A stretch of 64,000 bases of DNA from Tolypothrix campylonemoides VB511288 (GCA_000828075.3 JXCB02000002.1:1304248-1368247); one strand, 5' to 3'; shown: positions 28,520 through 37,965, counted from the first letter of the stretch. Notes: generated by a model from the sequence alone, not told the origin. Program-made: numbers and translations.

Positions 28520-29641
28520 TTAATGTGCTTTCGCAGCTAGTCCTGGTCTTCCACCTGCTTGTGGTGCTAAACCACCGATCATACGCTGAATTTCATCTCC
28601 CCTAGAAGTTTTAGACATCGCCGCTTCCAAGGAGATAACTCCTGCTTTATATAAATCTGCTAAAACCTTTTCTAAAGTTTGCATCCCGAATTTTCCGCCA
28701 GTCTGGATAGCGGAATAAATTTGAGATGTTTTTCCTTCACGAATCAAGTTAGAAATAGCAGGAGTCACAACCATAATTTCTTGAGCCATCACTCGACCAA
28801 ATTCTTCTGGTTTGGGATTTTTTCTGGGAACCAAAGTTTGGCTCAAGACTGCTACCAGTGAATTCGATAACTGCACTCGCACTTGAGTTTGTTTTTCTGG
28901 GGGAAAAACGTCGATGATTCTGTCTACAGTCTGTGCTGCTGAACTGGTGTGTAAAGTACCAAAGACTAAGTGTCCTGTTTCCGCTGCCGAAATAGCCAAT
29001 GAAATTGTTTCTAAGTCGCGCATTTCGCCTACCAAAATGATATCTGGGTCTTCCCGCAGCGCTGCTTTAAGAGCATTGGCAAAGCTTTTTGTGTCTTCAC
29101 CAAGTTGCCTTTGGTGGATGACACTTTTAATAGGTTCGTAAACAAATTCAATAGGGTCTTCTACTGTTAAAATATGCTCTGCGCGGGTGCGGTTAATTAA
29201 GTCAATCATTGCGGCTAGGGTTGTTGTTTTCCCAGAACCCGTGGGACCTGTCACCAAAATTAATCCCCTTGGTTTTTCTGACATTTCCCGCACAACATCT
29301 GGCAAACCTAATTTTTCAAAGTTAGGAATTTTAGAACTTAATGCCCGTAAACATGCAGCGTAAGAACCACGTTCTTTGTAAACATTGACCCGAAAACGAG
29401 CTAATCCTTTGACGCCATAAGAACAATCTAGCTCCCAGTTTTGCTCTAAAGTTTGACGCTGAGAGTGGTTAAGCATACTAAAAATTAGGCTTTGGCATTG
29501 ATCTGCTGATAACGCTTGGTCGCCAAAGGGTGTGAGTTTACCACTCAGGCGGAAGTAAGGAGGCAAACCTGCGGATAAGTGCAAATCCGAACCGCCCATT
29601 TCAATCAACTGCTTCATTAAATCTTCAATTATTATTTCCAT
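28520..29641 (-). CDS. pilT: Type IV pilus retraction ATPase PilT
   Basis: 373 residues. Walker A GPTGSGKTTT, Asp box ILTVEDPIEFVY, Walker B DPDIILVGEMRD, and His box TGHLVFGTLHT are intact. The PilT-type C-terminal motif AISNLIREGK is present. PilT is a cytosolic hexameric ATPase that depolymerises pili and drives twitching and natural DNA uptake. It lies 63 bp after pilB in the same operon and starts MEIIIEDLMKQL. Confidence 0.97.
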   Translation of the reverse strand: MEIIIEDLMKQLIEMGGSDLHLSAGLPPYFRLSGKLTPFGDQALSADQCQSLIFSMLNHSQRQTLEQNWELDCSYGVKGLARFRVNVYKERGSYAACLRALSSKIPNFEKLGLPDVVREMSEKPRGLILVTGPTGSGKTTTLAAMIDLINRTRAEHILTVEDPIEFVYEPIKSVIHQRQLGEDTKSFANALKAALREDPDIILVGEMRDLETISLAISAAETGHLVFGTLHTSSAAQTVDRIIDVFPPEKQTQVRVQLSNSLVAVLSQTLVPRKNPKPEEFGRVMAQEIMVVTPAISNLIREGKTSQIYSAIQTGGKFGMQTLEKVLADLYKAGVISLEAAMSKTSRGDEIQRMIGGLAPQAGGRPGLAAKAH

Positions 29642-29704
29642 CTTTGTGCTTCCTGTTTGAAAATTCTTTTGGCAAATTTATTTGTATTAGCTAAGGACAA
29701 ATGA

Positions 29705-31717
29705 CTAATCTTGAAATCGTGGTGTCATGCAGTAAGGACAATCTAGCCACTCGGGTTGCAGCCCAGCTTGACAAGTTCGGCACGTCAGACTGCTTTTGCG
29801 TTTGGCTTTTAACTCTGTTTCCAAACCTGTATCGCTGAACGTCACCCGTTCTACTTCTTCTAAGGTGGTGTCGCCTTGGCGCACTAAATCCAAGCTGTAA
29901 GCCAGCAAGGTTTTCATCCCTTCTTCCACCGCCACTTCTTTGATGCGTTCTGTTGGTGCATCTTCGGTAATTAGGGCTTGCAGGTTTTCGGTGACTCGCA
30001 TAACTTCATAAACACCACAACGTCCTCTGTAGCCAACGCCATTACATTCTGGGCAAAGCTGATTGTTTGCCTTGGCTTCTTGAATTTGCTCTGAAATGAG
30101 GGTGTTAGCTTTGTAAAAAGTGACACCTGCTTCTTGAGAAGCTGATAGACCGTAGCGAGCGAGTTCCTCTAAAGTGGGAGTGTAGGGAATGCGACAATTG
30201 GAACAGACACGCCGTACTAGGCGCTGTGCCAACACGCCAATCAGAGAACTGGAAATCATGAAAGACTCAATGCCCATTTCTCCCAAACGGGCGATCGCCC
30301 CTGGTGCATCATTAGTATGTAACGTTGTTAAAACTAAGTGACCAGTTAGTGCTGCCTCAATCGCTGTTTTTGCCGTTTCCTTGTCTCGCGTCTCACCTAC
30401 CAAAAGCACATCGGGATCTTGTCGCAAAAAAGCTCGCAAAGTTGTTGCAAAATCTAGCCCTTTTTCCCGAATCACTTGCACTTGGGTAATTCCAGGTAAG
30501 CTATACTCAATTGGGTCTTCAACCGTACAGATGTTGATGCCTGGAGAGTTCCGTTCTGACAAAGCCGAATACAGTGTTGTTGTTTTACCAGAACCAGTAG
30601 GTCCGGTTACTAGAATTAGACCAAAGGGACGGCTAACCATCTCCTGGACAATTTGCAAAGTTTCTGGATCAGTAATTAACTTATTTAATCCCAGTTGGGT
30701 TGCAGAATTATCCAAAATCCGCAGTGCTACCTTTTCACCGTAGCGACTGGGCAAAGTACTGACGCGGAAGTCCACTTTGCGTCCCTCAAACACTCGTCTA
30801 ATGCGTCCGTCTTGAGGGACACGCCGTTCAGCAATATCTAAGTTAGCAATAATTTTGAAACGAGCTGTCACAGCAGGAATGATTTTTTTGGGCAGAGGGT
30901 CGAAAGCCTGACGCAGCACACCATCCTTACGAAAGCGAATGCGTAAGTTGTCTTCCTGTGGTTCTACATGGATATCAGAAGCCCCCTCATGTAATCCTCT
31001 GGCAAGGATTCTGTTAACTAAATTGATTACCGGAGCATCCTGGGCACCCTTCATCGCTGCGCCCAAGTCAGTATCCTTATCTTCAGGCGCATCATCTAAA
31101 TTAAGATTTTCAATATTTTCTAAATCTTGGTTAATGTCTGTAGATTTTTCCTGTTCTATATTTTTTTGTTTAACAGTCAGTTCATCTAAATATTGGTTAA
31201 TCAGTTGCTGGTAATCTTCTTGAGTGATCACCATCCGCTGCAAAGCCCATCCCTGCGGGCGCAAAATGCGGTTCAAATCATCGCAAGCGTCTAGGTTATC
31301 CGGATCTACCATCGCCACCAAAACAGAGGGCGGGTTTTGGTCTTCATTCTTAGCAAGTGGTACCAAGTGATGGCGACGACAGATATCCACCGGAATGAGA
31401 GTATCAATCAGTTGACCAATTTTTATTTTGCCAACTTGCCTAACTTCCAGATCGAGGGACTCAACACCGTAGAGTATTTTGAGTTCAAATAGCTGCTGCT
31501 TCTTGTGTAGCCTATATAACTCTGGCGAAAGCTGGCGTCCTGAAATTGATTCCAGCACTTGTGTCAAAGGTCTGCCAGATTTGCGGCTTTCAATCAACGC
31601 CTGTCTCATTTGTTCGCTATTGACAAAGCCAGATTGCACCAACTTGTTGCCGAAGGGCGAAAACTCTATTCTTGTAGTAAGAGCAGTACTACGTCTTTGT
31701 GATGACGATTGAGTCAT
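29705..31717 (-). CDS. pilB: Type IV pilus assembly ATPase PilB
   Basis: 670 residues. An N-terminal MshEN-type domain (about 10-190), known in other PilB proteins to bind cyclic-di-GMP, is followed by the GspE ATPase with Walker A GPTGSGKTTT, TVEDPIEYSLPGI, and DPDVLLVGETRD. A tetra-Cys zinc site (CSNC and CPECNG) sits in the ATPase. The C-terminal tail adds a second ribbon (CRTCQAGLQPEWLDCPYC). PilB polymerises pili; in cyanobacteria it is needed for motility. First gene of pilB-pilT-pilC. Its upstream region was invaded by the IS1182-type element. Confidence 0.96.
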   Translation of the reverse strand: MTQSSSQRRSTALTTRIEFSPFGNKLVQSGFVNSEQMRQALIESRKSGRPLTQVLESISGRQLSPELYRLHKKQQLFELKILYGVESLDLEVRQVGKIKIGQLIDTLIPVDICRRHHLVPLAKNEDQNPPSVLVAMVDPDNLDACDDLNRILRPQGWALQRMVITQEDYQQLINQYLDELTVKQKNIEQEKSTDINQDLENIENLNLDDAPEDKDTDLGAAMKGAQDAPVINLVNRILARGLHEGASDIHVEPQEDNLRIRFRKDGVLRQAFDPLPKKIIPAVTARFKIIANLDIAERRVPQDGRIRRVFEGRKVDFRVSTLPSRYGEKVALRILDNSATQLGLNKLITDPETLQIVQEMVSRPFGLILVTGPTGSGKTTTLYSALSERNSPGINICTVEDPIEYSLPGITQVQVIREKGLDFATTLRAFLRQDPDVLLVGETRDKETAKTAIEAALTGHLVLTTLHTNDAPGAIARLGEMGIESFMISSSLIGVLAQRLVRRVCSNCRIPYTPTLEELARYGLSASQEAGVTFYKANTLISEQIQEAKANNQLCPECNGVGYRGRCGVYEVMRVTENLQALITEDAPTERIKEVAVEEGMKTLLAYSLDLVRQGDTTLEEVERVTFSDTGLETELKAKRKSSLTCRTCQAGLQPEWLDCPYCMTPRFQD

Positions 31718-31863
31718 ATGTGAGAAATTCGTTGCGGAAACCTGTGATTACAGTATTCCCAAATTGGCAGTTAGAATTGACACTATACTCAATTACATTC
31801 AAGCAAAAATTTATTAAATAGTTTAGAGTTACGCATTTGCAGCGATTTGTTAGCCCGCACCGT

Positions 31864-31914
31864 TCAATCCGCGCTAATTTCGACTAATGCTTCGCCTGCT
31901 CGAAAAAGCTCTAG
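31864..31914 (-). pseudogene. Orphaned C-terminus of the DUF5615 toxin gene
   Basis: On the minus strand, directly beyond the IS left end, the frame reads LELFRAGEALVEISAD and then a stop. Joined through a single CTAG to the toxin gene at 33624-33915 it restores a typical DUF5615 C-terminus (GE-x-LVEIS). This is the piece cut off by the insertion. Confidence 0.8.
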
Positions 31915-33623
31915 AGAGGCAGTCCAGTAGAAATAGTTGACAAAGAAATATAATTATGCGGTTGCTAGCATCGGATTCGGAAGTGGCATTTGAGCCAAAA
32001 CATGAAGATTATGAACAACCGCCATACGTCGTAAATCAAAAAGATTCTTGCGTAGACCAATGTAACGAGCTTGTTCGCCTTGCCATTGACCGATTTTAGC
32101 CAAACAATGTTCGATAGAAACACGTTCACGGAGTTTTGCTCTACCTTGCGCTGTGTTTTGACGCTCTCTTAATTCTTTTAACAATATTTCATCGGCATGA
32201 ATCGAAACGCTACGACCATTTTTACTTTCCGTGCATTGTGAATGCAGAGGACAAATATTACATTCATGTTTGGGGAAATGAACTACTTGCCCTTGCATAA
32301 AAGGTAAGCTGATTCCATTTGGACAAAGAATTTTAGAGTTCTCCCAATCTAAGATAAACGATGTTTTATCAAAGAGTTTACCGTTTCGCACTCGCCATGA
32401 TTTGCAGACAATTGTTAAATCCGAGTCACGTTCCTTAACCAAATGACTCGTTAAATATGCACGGTCAATTTGTAATTCTTTTAACTCAACTTTTTGATGT
32501 TGTAGGTCAGTTTCAATTGGTTGTGTAACTTCTGCCTCTGGTTGATTTGCGCTTGTGACTCCAACTGCTCGCACCATTCCTAAATCTAAATCCTTAAGAA
32601 CATGGCGCTTATAACCATCAAAACGTTGATTGCGGCTCTTACGCCCATGACGCATATCTTTATCTTCAATTGAAATCCGGCGGTTGGGCGCTACACCCTT
32701 ACGGAGCTTTGGGGAACCATTTGATTCCTCCTCAGTATCCTGTGCTTCGATGATTCGTGCATCCTCAATGCTTTGTTTGGCTTGAGTTAACGCTTTTTCA
32801 CCCACGTCTGTTTGCTCTTTTACCCAAGATTCAACACTGTTCAGTGTTTGTAGTATCGTTGTTAATGCTTGTGCTTTTTGTTGTGGGTCGTCCCAGTCTA
32901 AATCCAGAGCCGCTTTCAAGCTACTTCCTGCAACTATATCTGCACCTGCAAGTGTAGCGATACTTGATACATTCTGTTTGCGATCCCGGGCTATTACCTC
33001 CAAAGCCTTTCGTAATGCGTGACCTAAAAGATTGTAGGTATCTTCTACCCGTGCGGCTCCCCATAAAGGACTTGAATCAAGCGCTGCTCTCAATGTGCGA
33101 AAACTATACCCCTGAGGCATCTGAGCCATTTCAATTGTTCTCTCAATTAACATTCGGTCCCCTTCACTTGCAATTAAAGCTGCACGGAATCGAACCAATG
33201 TGCCTTTACCAAAAGGTGCTTGTTCGCTATCAAGGCAATCTAAAACTAACTGCCACCGTCTGTCCATCACCATTGCTTCTATGGCTTCGTCATCACTTAC
33301 TCCCGTGTAAGCTTGTAGTATGATTGCCAGCGCTATTTGTGCTGGCGGTACTGGGCATAACCCAACGGTACTGTCTTTAAATACTTTTGCTAGTTCTTGT
33401 TGAAATTCTAAATCAAACAATTCATGGCGTATTTGTCTCAAAAATAAGAACAGCTTGGCTTTACGGATGCGTTGAGCAACTTTTTGTTCACTTGCTGACA
33501 GGGAGATGGGAGGATTCCAAACGGGGGGACGCATCGCTATGCACTCCTGGTATCGCGTTCACCTATAAATCAGCCTCTGCAAAAACTGTACCTTTTGTCA
33601 ACTATTTCTACTGGACTGCCTCT
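31915..33623. mobile_element. IS1182-family insertion sequence, complete
   Basis: A 1709-bp element with perfect 30-bp terminal inverted repeats (31915-31944 and 33594-33623; outer end AGAGGCAGTCCAGTAGAAAT) flanked by a 4-bp CTAG duplication (31911-31914 and 33624-33627). It encodes one transposase on the minus strand. Target and ends are intact, so it may be active or recently inserted. It disrupts the DUF5615 toxin and now lies between it and pilB. Confidence 0.92.
31954..33534 (-). CDS. IS1182-family DDE transposase
   Basis: 526 residues. The N-terminal DUF772-type domain starts LFLFLRQIRHELFD. The DDE catalytic domain shows the first Asp in ALDSSPLWGAARVEDTYNLL, a later Asp in IDRAYLT, and a Glu near RVSIEHCLAKIGQ. 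A Cys cluster (CNICPLHSQC) lies before the last segment, as in IS1182 transposases. No frameshift or stop. It starts at ATG 33534, 60 bp inside the right end. Confidence 0.93.
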   Translation of the reverse strand: MRPPVWNPPISLSASEQKVAQRIRKAKLFLFLRQIRHELFDLEFQQELAKVFKDSTVGLCPVPPAQIALAIILQAYTGVSDDEAIEAMVMDRRWQLVLDCLDSEQAPFGKGTLVRFRAALIASEGDRMLIERTIEMAQMPQGYSFRTLRAALDSSPLWGAARVEDTYNLLGHALRKALEVIARDRKQNVSSIATLAGADIVAGSSLKAALDLDWDDPQQKAQALTTILQTLNSVESWVKEQTDVGEKALTQAKQSIEDARIIEAQDTEEESNGSPKLRKGVAPNRRISIEDKDMRHGRKSRNQRFDGYKRHVLKDLDLGMVRAVGVTSANQPEAEVTQPIETDLQHQKVELKELQIDRAYLTSHLVKERDSDLTIVCKSWRVRNGKLFDKTSFILDWENSKILCPNGISLPFMQGQVVHFPKHECNICPLHSQCTESKNGRSVSIHADEILLKELRERQNTAQGRAKLRERVSIEHCLAKIGQWQGEQARYIGLRKNLFDLRRMAVVHNLHVLAQMPLPNPMLATA

Positions 33624-33915
33624 CTAGTGCTGCTGGCAATGTTGCACTCAGAATCTCTTGCAATCTAGCATTTGAGGTATTCCCGCAAGTTAACCAGATA
33701 ATTTGTGGCGGTGCTCCAAGGCGATCAACCAAATCAACAAAGTCACTGTCCTTGGTCATCAAGATAACGCCTTGAGCTTTTGCCGCCTCGAAAATCTCAG
33801 GATCTTCAGCATCTCTTAGTCCAATGTCACGTAAAGGTAATGCTGTTATCCCAAAAGTGCTGAAGATCCAAGTTGCAATCGCAGGCGATAGATGTGCATC
33901 TACCCAAATCGTCAT
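33598..33915 (-). CDS. DUF5615 PIN-like toxin, C-terminus replaced by IS sequence
   Basis: 105 residues as it now reads. The PIN-like core begins MTIWVDAHLSP and contains AEDPEIFEAAKAQGVILMTKDSDF, with the acidic residues Asp7 and Asp58 region expected for a metal-dependent RNase. After LPAAL the reading frame runs into the IS inverted repeat and ends ERQSSRNS, replacing the native ELFRAGEALVEISAD, which lies stranded at 31864-31914. The loss is about 15 residues, so activity may be reduced. Overlaps the DUF433 antitoxin by 4 bp (ATGA). Confidence 0.85.
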   Translation of the reverse strand: MTIWVDAHLSPAIATWIFSTFGITALPLRDIGLRDAEDPEIFEAAKAQGVILMTKDSDFVDLVDRLGAPPQIIWLTCGNTSNARLQEILSATLPAALERQSSRNS

Positions 33916-34136
33916 GCAACTAACACTGGATGATTGATTTTACGTGAGGCATACGAAAGCGCTGCCTTAAGGTCATCCGCTTCAAGATCGGGCATCTCTT
34001 GTAGGATCTGTTCGGCAGTCAGTCCTGCCGCAAACAAGTCCAGAACATCTGATACCCGAATTCTCATACCCCGGATGCAGGGACGACCACCACATTGTTT
34101 AGGATTAACTGTAATTCTTTCAAGTAGATTTGACAT
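33912..34136 (-). CDS. DUF433 antitoxin
   Basis: 74 residues, the usual length. It contains the DUF433 motif NPKQCGGRPCIRGMRI and the LFAAGLTAEQILQEMPDL helix-turn-helix block. DUF433 proteins are the DNA-binding antitoxin partners of DUF5615/PIN toxins, and the 4-bp overlap with the toxin gene is typical of such pairs. Still intact although its toxin is truncated. Confidence 0.9.
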   Translation of the reverse strand: MSNLLERITVNPKQCGGRPCIRGMRIRVSDVLDLFAAGLTAEQILQEMPDLEADDLKAALSYASRKINHPVLVA

Positions 34137-34266
34137 ACGGTTTCACTCCTAGATGAATCCTTGTTTCAGTATAGGTTGAGTTCCTAGCTCTTGGAGTTCT
34201 GAGTACAATCTTGTGGTCAATCGGCTGCACCGCAGTGTTAAGCTGCTCCATTAACTACCTGTTTAC

Positions 34267-35091
34267 CTAATATTTTTGGGTAATGTGAAAAGCAGAGACG
34301 TATGAAAGCTGAATACTACCTCCTAACTCCTGCACTATCTTTTGTCTTAACCTTTCAAATAAGGAATTCTTACTCGATGGATCGAGTTCTAAGTATGGCG
34401 AGTAAGTGTTCAAAAGCGTCAGATAATCATCAATGGTGTAAGTCACTTCAGATATAACCTGTCCACATAGCAAGTTTTTGAATCGCCCAGAGTCAATAAC
34501 CATCTGTCCCAACCCTCTCAATATCTGCTCCTGAGTTTCTCTGTCTTCATATCGGGCAAGCGATGGAGCATACATTTGGTAGACTTCAGATAAACTTTGG
34601 TAAACTTCATATCGAGGCTGAAGGTTCATATTCCACAACAATACTAGGTAGCCATTTTCTTCTAAGGCATTTGCTGCTTTTGGATATCCAACTTCTGGCG
34701 GTATCCAATGAAAAGAACTCGCTGCTAAAACAGCATGAAATTTCTCAGCCTCTAGCGTCCATTCTTCAAACGAAGTATTGCGAATCTCGACATTAGGATA
34801 AGGTTCGCAATTTTGTTGGGCGAGTTGGCAAAAATCTGGGTTAGGTTCTAAGCAAATCATTGAGCAGCCTAATGGAGCGATCGCTACCGTTGCAGTTGCA
34901 GGACCACACCCCACCTCCAGAATTTTCGAGTCACAAGAAAGTTGGGCTGCTTCGACAACCCGATCAATTAGATTTTTGGGATAGCGAGGTCTTGCTTTGT
35001 TATAAGCCTCTGCTGCGGGAGAATACCAATGTTTTCTTTGTTGAAGATCTTTGCTGGAGTAGTTGATTATTGTTTGTCTCAAGTCTTTCAT
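34267..35091 (-). CDS. Class I SAM-dependent methyltransferase
   Basis: 274 residues. Motif I ILEVGCGPATATVAIAPLG and the acidic residue of motif II (CLEPNPDF) form the SAM pocket; SSFHWIPPEVGYPKAANALE is the post-motif region of the Methyltransf_11/25 type. The C-terminal half is helical. No substrate motif is recognisable. It starts at ATG 35091, 22 bp after the PPOX-family gene, as third gene of an operon with GST that is probably under the TetR regulator. Confidence 0.88.
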   Translation of the reverse strand: MKDLRQTIINYSSKDLQQRKHWYSPAAEAYNKARPRYPKNLIDRVVEAAQLSCDSKILEVGCGPATATVAIAPLGCSMICLEPNPDFCQLAQQNCEPYPNVEIRNTSFEEWTLEAEKFHAVLAASSFHWIPPEVGYPKAANALEENGYLVLLWNMNLQPRYEVYQSLSEVYQMYAPSLARYEDRETQEQILRGLGQMVIDSGRFKNLLCGQVISEVTYTIDDYLTLLNTYSPYLELDPSSKNSLFERLRQKIVQELGGSIQLSYVSAFHITQKY

Positions 35092-35113
35092 AAGAAAGTT
35101 CTATAGTTAATGT

Positions 35114-36043
35114 TTATACTGGATTAAATGGAGAATATTCGCCAAAACTCCAACGAAGGGGACTGGCATTCGTCATTTCCAAGACTTGCTCAATTTGATA
35201 CTCAATTAATCTTTCTGCACCAGCAAATTCCACTGTACGTTTCGCATCCCAAATAATTGTTGCCTTTCCTGTTAGCTGTAGCGTATTGCCGCGCTCAAAA
35301 TCAATAAACAGCAAACCAGCATTTGGGTTAATTACAAGATTGCCTAGAGTGTTGAACATATTATTTCCAGAATAATCAGGAAACAACAGTTTGCTGTTGT
35401 TCAAAACTTTGACAAAACCTGGATTACCTCCTCGATGGGATGCATCAGCACCACTTTCAGGATGACAGCTGGCAATAAAGAATGTGTCTGTTTGTGCAAT
35501 CCATTGCTGCTGGCTACACGTGAGAGTCTCGTTACGTTGAATTTGATGATTTTGCCGTAGCGTGGATTCAGTCTCCAAATGGCGTACCTGGATGTATTTG
35601 GGACAGTTGAAATACACCTGTTTGGTATGCACGTAAATGCCATCAGGCTGAACTTTTGCCTTGCCGTTTACCCGCAAACGCCTACGAGTCGCCAAATCAA
35701 TCACTAGAAGACCAATTTCATCAGTTGCTAGTAAGTTCTCACTCAGCAGATCGTCCTTTATTGGTGTGGTTTTTACCCACACTGTTCGCTCGTCTACTGC
35801 TTGCACAAATCCAGGTTCACCAGTCAACAAAGATGCCCAAATACCGCTTGTCTTAACGGTACTGGTGATTGCGCCAAATGCAGCGCAGCTTGCAGCGATC
35901 GCCAATCTTTGATGACGCAAAAACTCTTGTGCTGTCGGTTGGATAATTGAGCCGCCAATGCTCTTACCCAGGCGATCAGCTTCTGCTTGCACACCTACAC
36001 GCGCCTGCACCGCAAGCTCTCCTGAATGGTATAACATTGTCAT
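35114..36043 (-). CDS. Pyridoxamine-5'-phosphate-oxidase-like flavoprotein
   Basis: 309 residues containing two split-barrel halves: RRLRVNGKAKV in the first and NPNAGLLFIDFERGNTLQLTGKA in the second, both typical of the PPOX/FMN-binding family. The C-terminal segment GAERLIEYQIEQVLEMTNASPLRW closes the fold. Family members reduce quinones, nitro compounds or other redox substrates. I prefer ATG 36043 to the GTG one codon earlier. It lies 37 bp after the GST gene, so an electrophile-detoxification operon is plausible. Confidence 0.85.
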   Translation of the reverse strand: MTMLYHSGELAVQARVGVQAEADRLGKSIGGSIIQPTAQEFLRHQRLAIAASCAAFGAITSTVKTSGIWASLLTGEPGFVQAVDERTVWVKTTPIKDDLLSENLLATDEIGLLVIDLATRRRLRVNGKAKVQPDGIYVHTKQVYFNCPKYIQVRHLETESTLRQNHQIQRNETLTCSQQQWIAQTDTFFIASCHPESGADASHRGGNPGFVKVLNNSKLLFPDYSGNNMFNTLGNLVINPNAGLLFIDFERGNTLQLTGKATIIWDAKRTVEFAGAERLIEYQIEQVLEMTNASPLRWSFGEYSPFNPV

Positions 36044-36080
36044 CACCTGCTCTTTTCATGGGCAACGGATGCCAAAACAT

Positions 36081-36704
36081 CTACACACCAGACATATCAA
36101 CGTATCCTGGCAGTTGCTTAATTCGCTCAATCCAACCCACTACATGGGGATAAGGTTCCAGAGAAATCTTTCCATCGGGTGCTAATGCAACGTAGGGGAA
36201 GCAAGCAACATCAGCAATTGTTGGGTGATGCCTAGCGGCAAGCCGCTCTGCATCTACGCATTCCAACCACAAACGCTTACTCAAGTGTTTGTCCAAAATT
36301 TGAAGTGTCTGATGTGCTTTCTTTTGCGCTTGCTCTAAGTCTATTTCCGCATTCAACAAGAAATGTTTTCTGACTGCGGCAACACCATGTTGAATTTCGT
36401 TAGCTGCAACAGACAACCACTGCATCACTCTACTCATCGGTTCTGCCTGTGTTGGCAACCATTCTTCGCTGCCGTAACGGCGTGCCAAGTAAACTAAAAT
36501 TGCTTGGGCGTCCCTAATTACCACATCGCCATCCCTAAGAACTGGCAGTTGTCCCAGCGGGTTGAGTTTGAGAAATTCTTCTGTTTTGTGTTCGCCTTTA
36601 TTCAAAGCGATGGGTACACATTTATACTCCAACCCCAGCAGTGATAGCATCAGCCGTACTTTGTAGCAATTTCCCGACAACTTGGTGTCGTATAGCTGAA
36701 TCAT
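36081..36704 (-). CDS. Glutathione S-transferase
   Basis: 207 residues from ATG 36704, chosen because AAGGAG (36711-36716) stands at the right distance. The thioredoxin-like N-terminal domain starts MIQLYDTKLSGNCYKVRLML with a Ser in the activation position, followed by GQLPVLRDGDVVIRDAQAIL (cis-Pro and glutathione-carboxylate residues). The helical C-terminal domain has the ADVACFPYV motif of bacterial beta-like GSTs. First gene of the GST-PPOX-methyltransferase operon, divergent from TetR. Confidence 0.92.
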   Translation of the reverse strand: MIQLYDTKLSGNCYKVRLMLSLLGLEYKCVPIALNKGEHKTEEFLKLNPLGQLPVLRDGDVVIRDAQAILVYLARRYGSEEWLPTQAEPMSRVMQWLSVAANEIQHGVAAVRKHFLLNAEIDLEQAQKKAHQTLQILDKHLSKRLWLECVDAERLAARHHPTIADVACFPYVALAPDGKISLEPYPHVVGWIERIKQLPGYVDMSGV

Positions 36705-36773
36705 GGATTTCTCCTTGTATATAATGTAATGCCGCTTAGAAACTAAATTGAAGGCTTGGTACAAAATAATTTA

Positions 36774-36787
36774 ACCGAACGTTCGGT
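36774..36787. promoter_or_regulatory. TetR-family operator palindrome
   Basis: Perfect 14-bp palindrome ACCGAACGTTCGGT midway between the divergent GST and TetR start codons, extended by flanking TTA/TAA symmetry. This is a classical TetR-type site and could control both directions. Confidence 0.8.
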
Positions 36788-36831
36788 AAATATCAAGGTT
36801 AAATGTCAAGCAGTTCAGAGGATCTTGTTTA

Positions 36832-37383
36832 ATGTCTAAAGAAGAAGTCATCGCCCAATTAACAAAAGTTTTTCGGCAATACGGTTATGAAGGTGCAACC
36901 CTAGCACGACTGTCAGAAGCCACAGGTTTAGGTAAAGCCAGCTTATATCACCATTTCCCCAAAGGCAAGGAAGAAATGGCGGCGGTTGTTCTTAAGTCGA
37001 TGAGCGATCGCGTACAAGCGAGCATTATCGAACCGTTACGCGGTAGCGGCGAACCCGTTGACCGAATTCGTGTTATGACAACAAATGTGGATAAACTTTA
37101 TAGTGGTGGCAAACAAAGTTGTCTTTTAGCAGTGCTTGCCCTTGGTGAAGCGAAAAACCTGTTTCACAACGAAATTCAGAATGCTTATAATGTTTGGATT
37201 GATACCCTAGTACACGTATTGATAGAAGCGGGAATTGAGCGTTCTCAAGCACAGCAAAGAGCCGAAGATGCTATTGTGCAAATTCAGGGTTCTCTGATAC
37301 TAGCGCGGAGTTTAGATAATGCTGCACCTTTTAAGCGTGTCTTGGAGCACCTGCCAGAGGAACTTTTGCTTGCCTCAAGGTAA
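36832..37383 (+). CDS. TetR-family repressor of the GST operon
   Basis: 183 residues. The N-terminal helix-turn-helix reads GATLARLSEATGLGKASLYHHF (about 20-41), with the KASLYHHFPKGKEEM pattern of the LmrA/YxaF-like subgroup. The C-terminal ligand domain is helical with one Cys (QSCLLAV) that could sense electrophiles. It is divergent from GST-PPOX-methyltransferase and separated by the ACCGAACGTTCGGT operator, supporting autoregulation. Inducer unknown. Confidence 0.93.
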   Translation: MSKEEVIAQLTKVFRQYGYEGATLARLSEATGLGKASLYHHFPKGKEEMAAVVLKSMSDRVQASIIEPLRGSGEPVDRIRVMTTNVDKLYSGGKQSCLLAVLALGEAKNLFHNEIQNAYNVWIDTLVHVLIEAGIERSQAQQRAEDAIVQIQGSLILARSLDNAAPFKRVLEHLPEELLLASR

Positions 37384-37965
37384 GTCAAGAAAATAATTTT
37401 TTATAAAACAACACATAACACGTACGAAAATACCCTTAAATTGATGTAAAAACTTCACAGTTGCTTTATAAGCGCAAAAAACAATAACCTGTCAAATAAA
37501 GCAAGCGTCCGCTCTTTGCAGCTCCTTTACCTTACGGAAAGCCGCCCTAGGAGCGTATACGCTAACGCACTCAGCATTTGTCAAAATAGATGACGGTGAC
37601 CAAATAAAGGCTAAAGGATGAAGAATGAAGGATGAAATATTCCGTACTTCACTTCATACTTTCTACAATCCTACGGGAAGCCCTTCGGTTATGCCTGCGG
37701 CACGCCAAGGGCGTTCGCGTAGCGTGTCCGTTCGGCTTTGCCGTGCCCGAAGAGCTCAGGACTCAGCGTCTCTGAAAGAGATACGCAGTCGCCTAGTAGG
37801 TCGGGAAAGCCGTCATTCGCGCTGTCTCACCGTCCTCAGGGCGTCTACACTCTTTTGCCTTGAGTTCATAACTTGATACTTCAGGTGACCACTTTTTGTA
37901 GCTGAATTTAAGAGCTGCAAAATATGGGGATAACTGCCCAATATAGCTTCTGGGAAGAGTGCAAA
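37384..37965. other. Repeat-rich spacer before grpE
   Basis: No gene. Two GC-rich palindromic repeat clusters occupy about 37501-37575 and 37665-37800, built of pieces like CCTGCGGCACGCC and GGGCGTTCGCGTAGCGTGTCC that recur at 8551 and 41530. An open frame through the second cluster (37625-37876) is Arg/Ser-rich and made of repeat, so it is not called. No CIRCE/HrcA site was found ahead of grpE. Confidence 0.7.

Noticed and set aside
37625-37876. Open frame of 83 codons upstream of grpE
   Set aside because: Its DNA is a GC-rich palindromic repeat cluster; the Arg/Ser-rich product has no protein-like pattern.
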